From the NCBI GenBank assembly GCA_017577485.1, contig PKRI01000001.1:124001-188000 (forward strand): a stretch of DNA of 64,000 bases, in the 5' to 3' direction. This document shows, one piece after another, positions 41,974-48,498 of the stretch. Made by a program: the position numbers and the translations under genes. Each line of letters begins with the position of its first letter. Positions within the stretch are counted from its first letter, which is position 1. A model generated the notes under the pieces. It saw only the letters and a list, made by a program, of their open reading frames with translations. It made no database searches and was not told the origin of the DNA. The stretch comes from Bacillota bacterium (GTDB lineage: Bacteria > Bacillota > Sulfobacillia > Thermaerobacterales > RSA17).

Positions 41974-42000
41974 GTGCTGTATTGTGCTACAATTAAGCAC
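41974..42000 (+). promoter_or_regulatory. extended -10 promoter of korAB overlapped by a 27-bp dyad
   Basis: TGCTACAAT (41,985-41,993) fits an extended -10 box for the korAB operon; there is no clear -35. It lies inside a nested inverted repeat centred at 41,987: outer arms GTGCT/AGCAC (41,974-41,978 and 41,996-42,000, extendable by one C/G pair) and inner arms TTGT/ACAA (41,982-41,985 and 41,989-41,992). The geometry suggests a repressor operator. Function inferred. Confidence 0.6.
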
Positions 42001-42082
42001 GCCAGTGAGACGCCCTGGCGAGTACGGTGACATCACAGGGACTGGGCCGGCGGTCCGGTCCATCGTTTTAGGGGAGTCGGCG

Positions 42083-43828
42083 ATGCGGTCGGAGCTCACC
42101 TGGATGGTCGGCGGGCAGCAGGGCGAGGGCATCGAGAGCACGGGTTACGTGCTCTCGGCCGGGCTCAATCGCCTGGGCTACCACATTTACGGTTACCGAA
42201 CGTTTTCTTCACGGATCAAGGGCGGCCACACCAACTTTCGGATCCGGATCGCCACCCGCCGTGTTCTGGCCAACAGCGACCACGTGGACGTGCTGATCGC
42301 CTTCGACCGCGACAGCGTCCGGCGCAATGCCGCGCAGCTGACCCCGGGAGCCGTGGTCGTCATCGACGATGAGGAGGCCCATCCCCAACTGCCCGAAGCA
42401 GGCGACGGCGTTCGGGTGTTGGGCGTGCCCCTGACCGGCATCGCCCGCGATGTGGGCGGCGTCATCATGAAGAACATGGTGGGCGCCGGCGCTTCGGCGG
42501 CGCTGCTGGGACTGCCGGTGGACGCCTTCGACGATCTGATCGCCGAGCGGTTCGGCAGCAAGGGTGAGAAGGTGGTCGAGGCCAACCGCCGGGCCTTCCG
42601 GGCCGGCTACGAGCGGCTCGCCGGCCAGGCCGCCTGCAGCGACCTGCGCCTGGAGGCAGGCGACGGCCGGCGGCGCTACACCATGACCGGTGACGACGCC
42701 GCCGGTTTCGGCGCGCTGGTGGGCGGGTGCCGGCTGATCGCCGCGTACCCCATCACCCCGGCCAGCGACATCATGCACTGGCTGGTCCCGAAACTGCCCC
42801 AGTTCGGCGGGGTGGTGGTGCAGACCGAAGACGAGATCGCCGCCATCACCCTGGCGGTGGGTGCCGGCTACGCCGGCGTCCGGGCCATGACCGCCACCTC
42901 GGGCCCAGGGTTCTCGCTGATGATGGAAGCCCTGGGTTACGCGGGCATGATCGAGGCGCCGGTGGTCATCGTGGACGTGCAGCGGGCCGGGCCCAGCACC
43001 GGCATGCCCACCAAGCACGAGCAGTCGGATCTCTTCGAGATGCTGTACGGCTCCCACGGCGACCTGCCCCGGATCGTGCTGGCGCCGGCCACCGCCGAGG
43101 AATGCTTCTACGGCGCGGCCGAGGCCTTCAACCTGGCCGAGCGCTACCAGACGCCCGTGATCCTGGCCATGGACCTGGCCGTGGGCCTGGCCATCCAGAC
43201 CGTCGACGACCTGGACTTCAGCCGGGTGAAGATCGACCGCGGCCTGGTGGCCGCTCCGGAGGAGCTGGGGCCCGAAGATGCCGACTTCAAGCGCTATCGC
43301 TTCACCGACAGCGGCATCTCGCCCCGGTCCCTGCCCGGCATGCCCGGCGGCCTGCACCTGGCCACCGGCCTCGAGCACGACGAGACGGGCCACATCACCG
43401 AAGACCGCCGCAACCGCGTGCGCATGACCGACAAGCGGCTGCGCAAGTTTCAATCGGTGGAACTGAACGACGCCATCCCGCCGGTCACCTTTGACGGGCC
43501 GGAAGCGCCGGACCTGCTGCTGCTGGGCTGGGGCTCCACCTACGGGCCCCTGGCGGAGGCCCGGGAACGGCTGGAGCGGCAGGGCGCGTCAGTGGCCCAC
43601 GGCCACATCCGGCTGCTGGAGCCGCTGCCCGCCGGCGTCCTGGCGTCGCGGATCGCCCAGGCACGGCGGGTGGTGGTGGTCGAGAACAATGCCCGCGGCC
43701 AGCTGGCCCGGCTGCTGCGCCAGGAGATCGGGACCGCCGACAAGGACCGGCTGCATTCCGTCCTCAAGTACGACGGCACGCCGTTCTTGCCCAGCGAGAT
43801 CATGCGGGAATGCGAGGCGATGCTGTGA
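42083..43828 (+). CDS. korA: 2-oxoacid:ferredoxin oxidoreductase, fused gamma-alpha subunit
   Basis: Alpha subunit of a 2-oxoglutarate- or pyruvate-type ferredoxin oxidoreductase. 581 residues: N-terminal gamma domain (VGGQQGEGIESTGYVLSAGL, RIKGGHTNFRIR) to about residue 190, then alpha domains with AYPITPASDIMHWL, VQTEDEIAAITLAVGAGYAGVRAMTATSGPGFSLMMEALGYA, and a C-terminal domain with LLLLGWGSTYGPL. The gamma-alpha fusion is typical of two-subunit KorAB enzymes. ATG 42083 is six bases after GGGGAG. The stop overlaps the korB start (TGATG). Substrate cannot be fixed from sequence; KorA-like is my best call. Confidence 0.92.
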   Translation: MRSELTWMVGGQQGEGIESTGYVLSAGLNRLGYHIYGYRTFSSRIKGGHTNFRIRIATRRVLANSDHVDVLIAFDRDSVRRNAAQLTPGAVVVIDDEEAHPQLPEAGDGVRVLGVPLTGIARDVGGVIMKNMVGAGASAALLGLPVDAFDDLIAERFGSKGEKVVEANRRAFRAGYERLAGQAACSDLRLEAGDGRRRYTMTGDDAAGFGALVGGCRLIAAYPITPASDIMHWLVPKLPQFGGVVVQTEDEIAAITLAVGAGYAGVRAMTATSGPGFSLMMEALGYAGMIEAPVVIVDVQRAGPSTGMPTKHEQSDLFEMLYGSHGDLPRIVLAPATAEECFYGAAEAFNLAERYQTPVILAMDLAVGLAIQTVDDLDFSRVKIDRGLVAAPEELGPEDADFKRYRFTDSGISPRSLPGMPGGLHLATGLEHDETGHITEDRRNRVRMTDKRLRKFQSVELNDAIPPVTFDGPEAPDLLLLGWGSTYGPLAEARERLERQGASVAHGHIRLLEPLPAGVLASRIAQARRVVVVENNARGQLARLLRQEIGTADKDRLHSVLKYDGTPFLPSEIMRECEAML

Positions 43829-44712
43829 TGGCCACGGTGATCGACCGGCGTTCGCCCAAGGATTACGCCACCGACGCGGCGCCGTGGTGGTGCCCCGGAT
43901 GCGGCGACTTCGCGGTGCTGCGCGCCCTGCAGATGGCGGCGGCCGACCTGAACCTGGACCCGGCGCGGACGGTGCTGGTGGCCGGCATCGGCTGCTCGGG
44001 CAAGATCGGCGACTACTTCCGCTCCTACAGCGTGCACGTGGTGCACGGCCGGACCATGCCCGTGGCCACCGGCATCAAGCTGGCCAACCGGGACCTGACC
44101 GTCATCGCCGCCGGCGGTGACGGCGACGGGTACGGCATCGGCCTCAACCACTTCATCCACGCCGCCCGCCGCAACGTCGACATCACCTACATCGTCATGG
44201 ACAACAAGGTTTACGGGCTGACCAAGGGCCAGACGTCGCCCACCACCCACCTGGGATCCCGGACCACGTCGGCGCCCACGGGAGCCATCGACCGGCCCAT
44301 CACGCCGCTGCGGATGGCGCTGGTGGCCGGGGTGACCTACCTGGCCCAGGGGTTCTCGGGCGACCCCAAGCACCTGGCCCGGTTGATCAAGGGCGCCATC
44401 CAGCATAAGGGCTTCGCCCTGGTCAACGTGTACAGCCCCTGCGTCACCTACAACAAGATCAACACCTACGACTGGTACAAGGAACGGCTGGTCAACCTGG
44501 ACGACGACGAATCCTACGATCCCGGCAACTGGCAGGCCGCGCTGAACACGGTCATCGACAAGGACGACCTGGTCACCGGCCTCATCTACCGGGCCACCGA
44601 CGTGCCTACCTATGAAGAACTGCTGCCGGGCTACCGGCCGGAACCCATCGCGGCGCAGGAACTGCAGCGCGACCCGGCGGAGTGGGCGAAGATCCTGGCG
44701 GAGTTCGCCTGA
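43828..44712 (+). CDS. korB: 2-oxoacid:ferredoxin oxidoreductase beta subunit
   Basis: Thiamine-diphosphate-binding beta subunit of the korAB enzyme. 294 residues with WWCPGCGDFAVLRAL at the N-terminus, VLVAGIGCSGKIGDYF, TPP/Mg motif GDGDGYGIGLNHFIHAARRNVDITYIVMDN, and VYGLTKGQTSPTT. Cysteines in WCPGC, GCSGK and SPCVTYN probably hold the single Fe-S cluster. ATG 43828 overlaps the korA stop by one base. Confidence 0.94.
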   Translation: MATVIDRRSPKDYATDAAPWWCPGCGDFAVLRALQMAAADLNLDPARTVLVAGIGCSGKIGDYFRSYSVHVVHGRTMPVATGIKLANRDLTVIAAGGDGDGYGIGLNHFIHAARRNVDITYIVMDNKVYGLTKGQTSPTTHLGSRTTSAPTGAIDRPITPLRMALVAGVTYLAQGFSGDPKHLARLIKGAIQHKGFALVNVYSPCVTYNKINTYDWYKERLVNLDDDESYDPGNWQAALNTVIDKDDLVTGLIYRATDVPTYEELLPGYRPEPIAAQELQRDPAEWAKILAEFA

Positions 44713-44772
44713 ACCGAGCCGGCTTCAGGCCCCGGCGCCGCCGGCCGCCTACTGGAAGCGCGGGGGATGGCC

Positions 44773-45942
44773 GTGCCCCGGATTGACTGGACGCGGGTCC
44801 TGATCGTCTGCCTGGCCCTGCTGAGCCTGGCGGGGGTCCTGGCGTTGATCGGGATCGTGCTGGGCCGCTTCCTGCAGACGCTGGCGGTCTTCGCTCTGGG
44901 CGCCGCCCTGGCTTTCGTCGCCCGGCCGCTGGTGGACCGGCTGTCCCGCCTCCTGCGCCGCCGGGGCCTGGCGGTGGCCGTGACCGCCGTGGGCTGCCTG
45001 GCCGCCACCGCCGCCTTCCTGGCGCTGGTGGCCGGGCCCCTGGCAGCCGACCTGCGGGACGTGCTGGAGGACCTGCCCCGGTGGCAGCAGCGCGCCGTGG
45101 ACGCCCTGGCCGGCCTGCGCCGGTGGCTGCAGTCCCGGGGTATCCAGTTTGACGAGGCCGACCTGGTTCGCCAGGCCGCGGGCCGCCTGCAGGCGGCGGT
45201 GGGCTCCCTGCTGAGCAGCGCCGCGGTCATCACCGGCCGCATCGGCGCCGTGCTGGCCGGGGCGCTGGCGGCGGTGGTCATCGCCCTTTACCTGCTGCTG
45301 GACGGCCCCCGCCTGCGGGACCGCTTCTACCAGGCGCTGCCCGAGCCCTGGCGGCGCGGGGTCGCCCACGTGGAGCGGAACGCCGCCGACGTGTTCGGCG
45401 GCTACCTGCGGGGGCAGCTGCTGCTAGGCCTGATCATCGGCGTGACGGTGGGCGCCGGCGCCCGCCTCTTCGGCCTGCCCTACCCGGCGCTGGTGGGTCT
45501 GCAGGCCGGGCTCTTCGAGTTGATCCCCTCGGTGGGCGCGCTGCTGGGCAGCATCCTGCCGCTGGCCCTGGCGCTGGCCCAGCCCTTCCCCACCGTGCTC
45601 TACGTGGCCGTCTTCCTGGTGGTGGTGGCCCAGCTGGAAAACCACCTGCTGGTGCCGCGCATCACCGGCCAGGCCGTGGGGCTGCACCCGCTGGCCGCGC
45701 TGCTGGCCCTGCTGGCGGGCCTGGAGGTGGCCGGCCTGGTGGGCGCCTTCCTGGCGGCGCCGGTGACGGCGCTGGCCTACCGGCTGTTCCTGGACTGGCA
45801 GCGGGGAGCCCTGGCCGCCCCAGAGCCGGCCGGCGCTCCCGGCGGCGGCGAAGGTGAGGAGCGCGACGGGGGCGGCGACCACGCGCCCGGCCGCGGCCTG
45901 CTGGCGGCCCTGCTGGAGAAACTGGGCGGCAGGGCCCGCTGA
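44773..45942 (+). CDS. AI-2E family membrane transporter (UPF0118)
   Basis: About 389 residues with 7-8 hydrophobic segments. The family pattern is clear: N-terminal transmembrane pair, a large amphipathic loop with RDVLEDLPRWQQRAVDAL, then GGYLRGQLLLGLIIGVTVGAG, the IPSVGALLGSILPLALAL segment and PRITGQAVGLHPLAALLALLAGLEVAGLVGAFLAAPV. Members export varied small molecules or ions; substrate unknown. The C-terminal 45 residues are a charged Gly/Glu tail. GTG 44773 is six bases after GGGGG; an ATG at 44767 abuts it. Confidence 0.88.
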   Translation: MPRIDWTRVLIVCLALLSLAGVLALIGIVLGRFLQTLAVFALGAALAFVARPLVDRLSRLLRRRGLAVAVTAVGCLAATAAFLALVAGPLAADLRDVLEDLPRWQQRAVDALAGLRRWLQSRGIQFDEADLVRQAAGRLQAAVGSLLSSAAVITGRIGAVLAGALAAVVIALYLLLDGPRLRDRFYQALPEPWRRGVAHVERNAADVFGGYLRGQLLLGLIIGVTVGAGARLFGLPYPALVGLQAGLFELIPSVGALLGSILPLALALAQPFPTVLYVAVFLVVVAQLENHLLVPRITGQAVGLHPLAALLALLAGLEVAGLVGAFLAAPVTALAYRLFLDWQRGALAAPEPAGAPGGGEGEERDGGGDHAPGRGLLAALLEKLGGRAR

Positions 45943-45985
45943 GGCCCGCCCCCGCAACCCTGCCGAGCGGAGGAGGCTGGATTCC

Positions 45986-46468
45986 GTGGCGCCCCTGGAG
46001 CCGGAAGATGAAGTGCTGCGCATCATCCCCGTGGCCGACGACCAGGCCCAGTCCCTGGGCAACCTGTCGGCGGTGATCATCGAGGGAACCCATGCCTACG
46101 TGGCTCCCGGCGCCCTGCACGGCCGCAGCCCGGTGGAACAGGGCGTGCGCTGGGTGAAGGACCCGTCCGAGGTGCCCAACGGCCGCCGGTACTGGGTGGC
46201 CTGGGTCACCCTGGGACGGGGACCCGACGGCCGCCGCGGCTACCGGGGCCTGACGGTGTGCGAGATGCTCATCGACCGCGACGCCATGGTGGGCTACAAG
46301 CACATGCCCACCCACGTCAACGCCATGAAGGCGGCGCTGGACGGCCACGTCAACGTCGAAGGGCTGCCGCCGGAGGGCCGCACCGCCCTGGCGGCGGAGC
46401 TCAAGGGCCGCGGCCTGGAATTTTGGCGCCACGCCAGCCCCGAAATCAAAGAGGCCCTGCGCGGTTGA
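45986..46468 (+). CDS. unrecognised 160-residue protein
   Basis: I do not recognise the family. GTG 45986 is nine bases after AGGAGG, codon usage is like its neighbours, and the frame is uninterrupted. The protein looks soluble, with no signal peptide or membrane segment. Visible: a beta-rich first half (EDEVLRIIPVADDQAQSLG, SAVIIEGTHAYVAPGALHGR), a Trp/Tyr patch RYWVAWVTLGRGPDGRRGYRG, one Cys in LTVCEMLIDRD, and a helical C-terminus ending HASPEIKEALRG. It probably shares the korAB-AI-2E transcript; the gap to the transporter is 43 bases. A terminator hairpin overlaps its stop codon. Confidence 0.7.
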   Translation: MAPLEPEDEVLRIIPVADDQAQSLGNLSAVIIEGTHAYVAPGALHGRSPVEQGVRWVKDPSEVPNGRRYWVAWVTLGRGPDGRRGYRGLTVCEMLIDRDAMVGYKHMPTHVNAMKAALDGHVNVEGLPPEGRTALAAELKGRGLEFWRHASPEIKEALRG

Positions 46469-46478
46469 CGCGCAGGGC
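46454..46478. terminator. bidirectional terminator between the unknown gene and rpsD
   Basis: Perfect 10-bp stem GCCCTGCGCG / CGCGCAGGGC with 5-base loop. It spans the stop codon of the plus-strand gene and lies 33 bases after the rpsD stop. Plus-strand flank CTTGCC, minus-strand flank CTCTTTGATTT, which is the better T-rich side. Confidence 0.7.
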
Positions 46479-46510
46479 CTTGCCGCTCGTTCCCCGCCCG
46501 GAGGCGGATC

Positions 46511-47119
46511 TCAGCGGGAATAGAACTCGACGATCAGCGTCTCGTCGATGTTGACGGGGATCTCGTCCCGCTCGGGCCACCGCAGCAACTTGCCCTCCAG
46601 GCGTTCCGGATCCACCTCGATGTAGGGCAGGTTGGGGTTGGCCGTTTCGGCGTTCTCGCGAATGACCTGCAGGTTCCGGCTCTTCTCCCGCACAGCGATG
46701 ACGTCGCCGGGCCGCACCTGGTAGGAGGGGATGTTCACCTTGCGGCCGTTGACGGTAAAGTGGCCGTGGGTGACCAGCTGCCGGGCCTGGCGCATGCTGC
46801 GGGCCAGCTGCATGCGGTAAACCAGGCTGTCCAGCCGCGTCTCCAACAGGCGCAGCAGCATCTCGCCGGTCTTGCCGCGGGCCCTGGCCGCTCGCTGGAA
46901 ATAACGGCGGAACTGCCGCTCCAGCAGGCCGTAGATGTAGCGGGCCTTCTGCTTCTCCTGCAGCCGCACGCCGTACTCGCTGAGCTTGCGCTGCCGCAGG
47001 TTGGGCCCGTGCTGGCCCGGCGGGTAGCTGCGCTTCAGGGCCGGGCACTTGGGCGATCCGCACAGGGGCTCGCCGACGCGGCGGCACATCTTGTGCTTGG
47101 GTCCGGTGTACCTCGCCAA
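46511..47119 (-). CDS. rpsD: 30S ribosomal protein S4
   Basis: Assembly-initiator protein of the small-subunit body; autoregulates its own synthesis in Bacillus and E. coli. I choose TTG 47119, nine bases after GGAGG, giving MARYTGPKHKMCRRVGEPL, which matches the family start; a TTG nine bases earlier is only one base from the Shine-Dalgarno. 202 residues. Cysteines 12, 20 and 25 resemble the zinc-type N-terminus. The S4 domain (LDSLVYRMQLARSMRQARQLVTHGHFTVNGRKVNIPSY) is intact. Confidence 0.95.
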   Translation of the reverse strand: MARYTGPKHKMCRRVGEPLCGSPKCPALKRSYPPGQHGPNLRQRKLSEYGVRLQEKQKARYIYGLLERQFRRYFQRAARARGKTGEMLLRLLETRLDSLVYRMQLARSMRQARQLVTHGHFTVNGRKVNIPSYQVRPGDVIAVREKSRNLQVIRENAETANPNLPYIEVDPERLEGKLLRWPERDEIPVNIDETLIVEFYSR

Positions 47120-47136
47120 ATCCGTCAAACCTCCGT

Positions 47137-47160
47137 CACGTGGTTGGTTTCAACCACGTG
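47137..47160 (-). promoter_or_regulatory. perfect hairpin in the rpsD leader
   Basis: Arms CACGTGGTTG / CAACCACGTG form a perfect 10-bp stem with a 4-base loop, ending three bases before the rpsD Shine-Dalgarno. The position fits a translational autoregulatory site for S4, though it does not match the E. coli pseudoknot in any way I can see. Confidence 0.6.
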
Positions 47161-47176
47161 CCAGCAGCCGTTTCTA

Positions 47177-47206
47177 ATCGTAAGCGGCGGCGCCGCGGAG
47201 CGTCAA
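47177..47206 (-). promoter_or_regulatory. rpsD promoter
   Basis: Minus-strand -35 TTGACG (47,206-47,201), 18-base spacer, -10 TACGAT (47,182-47,177), about 50 bases before the rpsD start. Confidence 0.75.
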
Positions 47207-47279
47207 GCCGCGGGCAGTGCGCCGCCGGCGCCCGGCAGGACCGCCGGTCCCCGCCGGGTTATAACAAGAGTGTAAGCAT

Positions 47280-47303
47280 GCCAGGCCGGGTCCCCGGCCT
47301 GGC
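47280..47303 (+). promoter_or_regulatory. hairpin in the leader of the SelW-like gene
   Basis: Arms GCCAGGCCGGG / CCCGGCCTGGC are perfect complements with almost no loop (10 bp with a 4-base loop is more realistic), ending 8 bases before the GGGAGG of the SelW-like gene. No T-run. Possibly a leader structure controlling that gene, or a transcription boundary with rpsD. Confidence 0.4.
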
Positions 47304-47323
47304 CGGACGCGGGAGGGCTGTCC

Positions 47324-47566
47324 ATGCAGGGACCCCAGGTGACCATCATCTTCTGCGTGGCTTGAGGCTACGCCGGTCACGCCGCCCGTGCGGCCGGCGA
47401 AATCCTTGAACTGTACGCCGCCCAGGTCTCGGCGCTGGTGCTGCAGCCGGGCAGCGGCGGCATCTTCCAGATCTACGTCGGCGACCGTCTGGTCTACGAC
47501 AAGAAGGCCACCGGCCGGTTCCCGAACCCCGGCGAGGCCGCGGAACTGGTGGGCGCCCACCTGTGA
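47324..47566 (+). CDS. SelW/Rdx-family protein with in-frame TGA: probable selenoprotein
   Basis: Small thioredoxin-like redox protein of the SelW/SelT/SelH (Rdx) family. ATG 47324 follows GGGAGG by seven bases. Codon 11 is Cys (TGC) and codon 14 is TGA, so the family CxxC/CxxU motif reads C-V-A-U followed by GY. Downstream of the TGA the frame stays open for 66 codons and shows the family's second hallmark, LVLQPGSGGIFQIYVGD, then LVYDKKATGRFPNPGEAAELV, ending at TGA 47564. Total 80 residues including Sec. A hairpin that could be a bacterial SECIS follows the TGA. Standard callers split or miss it. A nonsense mutation is the main alternative; the selAB/C/D genes are not in this window. Confidence 0.75.
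47372..47398 (+). promoter_or_regulatory. candidate bacterial SECIS hairpin
   Basis: Starting seven bases after the in-frame TGA: outer stem GCCGG / CCGGC (47,372-47,376 with 47,394-47,398), a 5-base 5' bulge, inner stem CCGC / GCGG (47,382-47,385 with 47,390-47,393) and loop CCGT. The apical loop begins 20 bases after the TGA, inside the range known for bacterial SECIS. The GC background makes chance hairpins common. Confidence 0.45.
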
Positions 47567-47578
47567 CGGGCGCCCACC
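47548..47578 (+). terminator. terminator hairpin overlapping the SelW-like stop codon
   Basis: Perfect 11-bp stem GGTGGGCGCCC / GGGCGCCCACC with a 9-base loop holding the stop codon at 47,564-47,566. No T-run. Same style as the hairpin at the end of the unknown gene at 46,454-46,478; its presence supports the stop at 47,566 as a true gene end. Confidence 0.6.
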
Positions 47579-47644
47579 GGCATTCCGTCCCCGGACGGCG
47601 ACCTGGACGCGACGGCCGCTGCCCGCACCGGGGGCGGCGGCGCC

Positions 47645-48238
47645 TCAGCGGGCGAAGCGGTGGTTGCCGATGGTGACGGTGTGGGGCCGGGACCACAGGA
47701 ACGCGTTGCGGGTCTTGCCGGGGTTGAAGAAGTACAGGGCCCCGTAGCTGGGGTCCCAGCCGTTCAGGGCGTCCTGGACCGCCCGGTAGGCCAGGGGACC
47801 CGCCGGCAGGTTGATGCGCCCGTTCAGCACCGGCTCGAACTGGTAGGGCTGATAGATCACGCCCCGGACCGTGTCGGGAAACAGCGGGCTGTCCAGGCGG
47901 TTCAGGATCACCGCCGCCACGGCCACCTGCCCGGCATAGGGCTCGCCCTCGGCCTCGGCGTGGACCATGCGGGCCAGCAGGTCGAAATCCGCCGCCGACA
48001 GGGCGCGCCGCGCGTTGGGGATCACCAGGATCTGACCCGGGTAGATCTCGGTGCCGCTCAGGCCGTTGGCCTGCTGCAGCGCGGCCACGCTGGTGTTGTA
48101 GCGATTGGCGATGAGCCACAGGGACTCGCCGCGCACGACCCGGTGCTGCACGGCTGCCGCGGCGGGCGGCACCGCCGCCGCCAGGAGCAGCAGCGCTGCC
48201 GTGAGGCCGGCCGCCAGGCGCTTGAAGTCAGGCTTGAT
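47645..48238 (-). CDS. LysM + SleB/CwlJ-type cell wall hydrolase, apparently started at ATC
   Basis: Exported peptidoglycan hydrolase related to spore cortex-lytic SleB. LysM domain (VQHRVVRGESLWLIANRYNTSVAALQQANGL...YPGQILVIP, about residues 30-75), then Hydrolase_2 domain (LLARMVHAEAEGEPYAGQVAVAAVILNRL ... GALYFFNPGKTRNAFLWSRPHTVTIGNHRF) with the catalytic-type Glu. A good signal peptide (KPDFKRLAAGLTAALLLLAAAVPPAAAA) is encoded upstream of the first ordinary in-frame start (GTG 48172). The only start with a Shine-Dalgarno is ATC 48238, seven bases after GGGGGAG; a TGA lies a little further upstream in frame. 197 residues. AUC starts are very rare, so a base error is possible. Confidence 0.85.
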   Translation of the reverse strand: MKPDFKRLAAGLTAALLLLAAAVPPAAAAVQHRVVRGESLWLIANRYNTSVAALQQANGLSGTEIYPGQILVIPNARRALSAADFDLLARMVHAEAEGEPYAGQVAVAAVILNRLDSPLFPDTVRGVIYQPYQFEPVLNGRINLPAGPLAYRAVQDALNGWDPSYGALYFFNPGKTRNAFLWSRPHTVTIGNHRFAR

Positions 48239-48287
48239 CGCCGATCTCCCCCTTCTTCAAGATGGACGGCTCGGGCCGCACACGGCC

Positions 48288-48316
48288 ATGGTAGCCGCTG
48301 GGCGGGAAAGGTCCAA
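48288..48316 (-). promoter_or_regulatory. promoter candidate for the SleB-like gene
   Basis: Minus-strand TTGGAC (48,316-48,311), 17-base spacer, TACCAT (48,293-48,288), about 40 bases before the proposed start. Confidence 0.55.
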
Positions 48317-48374
48317 CCTGTGGGATGCCGGAAGGGCAGGCAGGAAACGCCGACGGAGGCACAGACAGTCTGCT

Positions 48375-48403
48375 TTGCACGGGGCCTTCCTATACACTAC
48401 AAT
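48375..48403 (+). promoter_or_regulatory. promoter candidate for the pdh operon
   Basis: TTGCAC (48,375-48,380), 17-base spacer, TACAAT (48,398-48,403), about 95 bases before the pdhA start. The -35 matches only in its first three bases, the -10 is good. Confidence 0.6.
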
Positions 48404-48498
48404 AGCATAGGGTCCGTCCTGGCCCCCGTCCAGCCGTGTGCGCAGGAGCCGACAGTTCCGTTTTCCACAACGGCACCAGCGGACAAGGAGGCCTGGTG

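Noticed and set aside
42209..43453. Minus-strand 414-codon open frame opposite korA
   Set aside because: Shadow of korA; no start signal or recognisable domain.
47388..47747. Plus-strand 119-codon frame and minus-strand 128-codon frame over the SelW-like gene
   Set aside because: Neither resembles any family, while the TGA-containing frame shows clear Rdx hallmarks with a Shine-Dalgarno.
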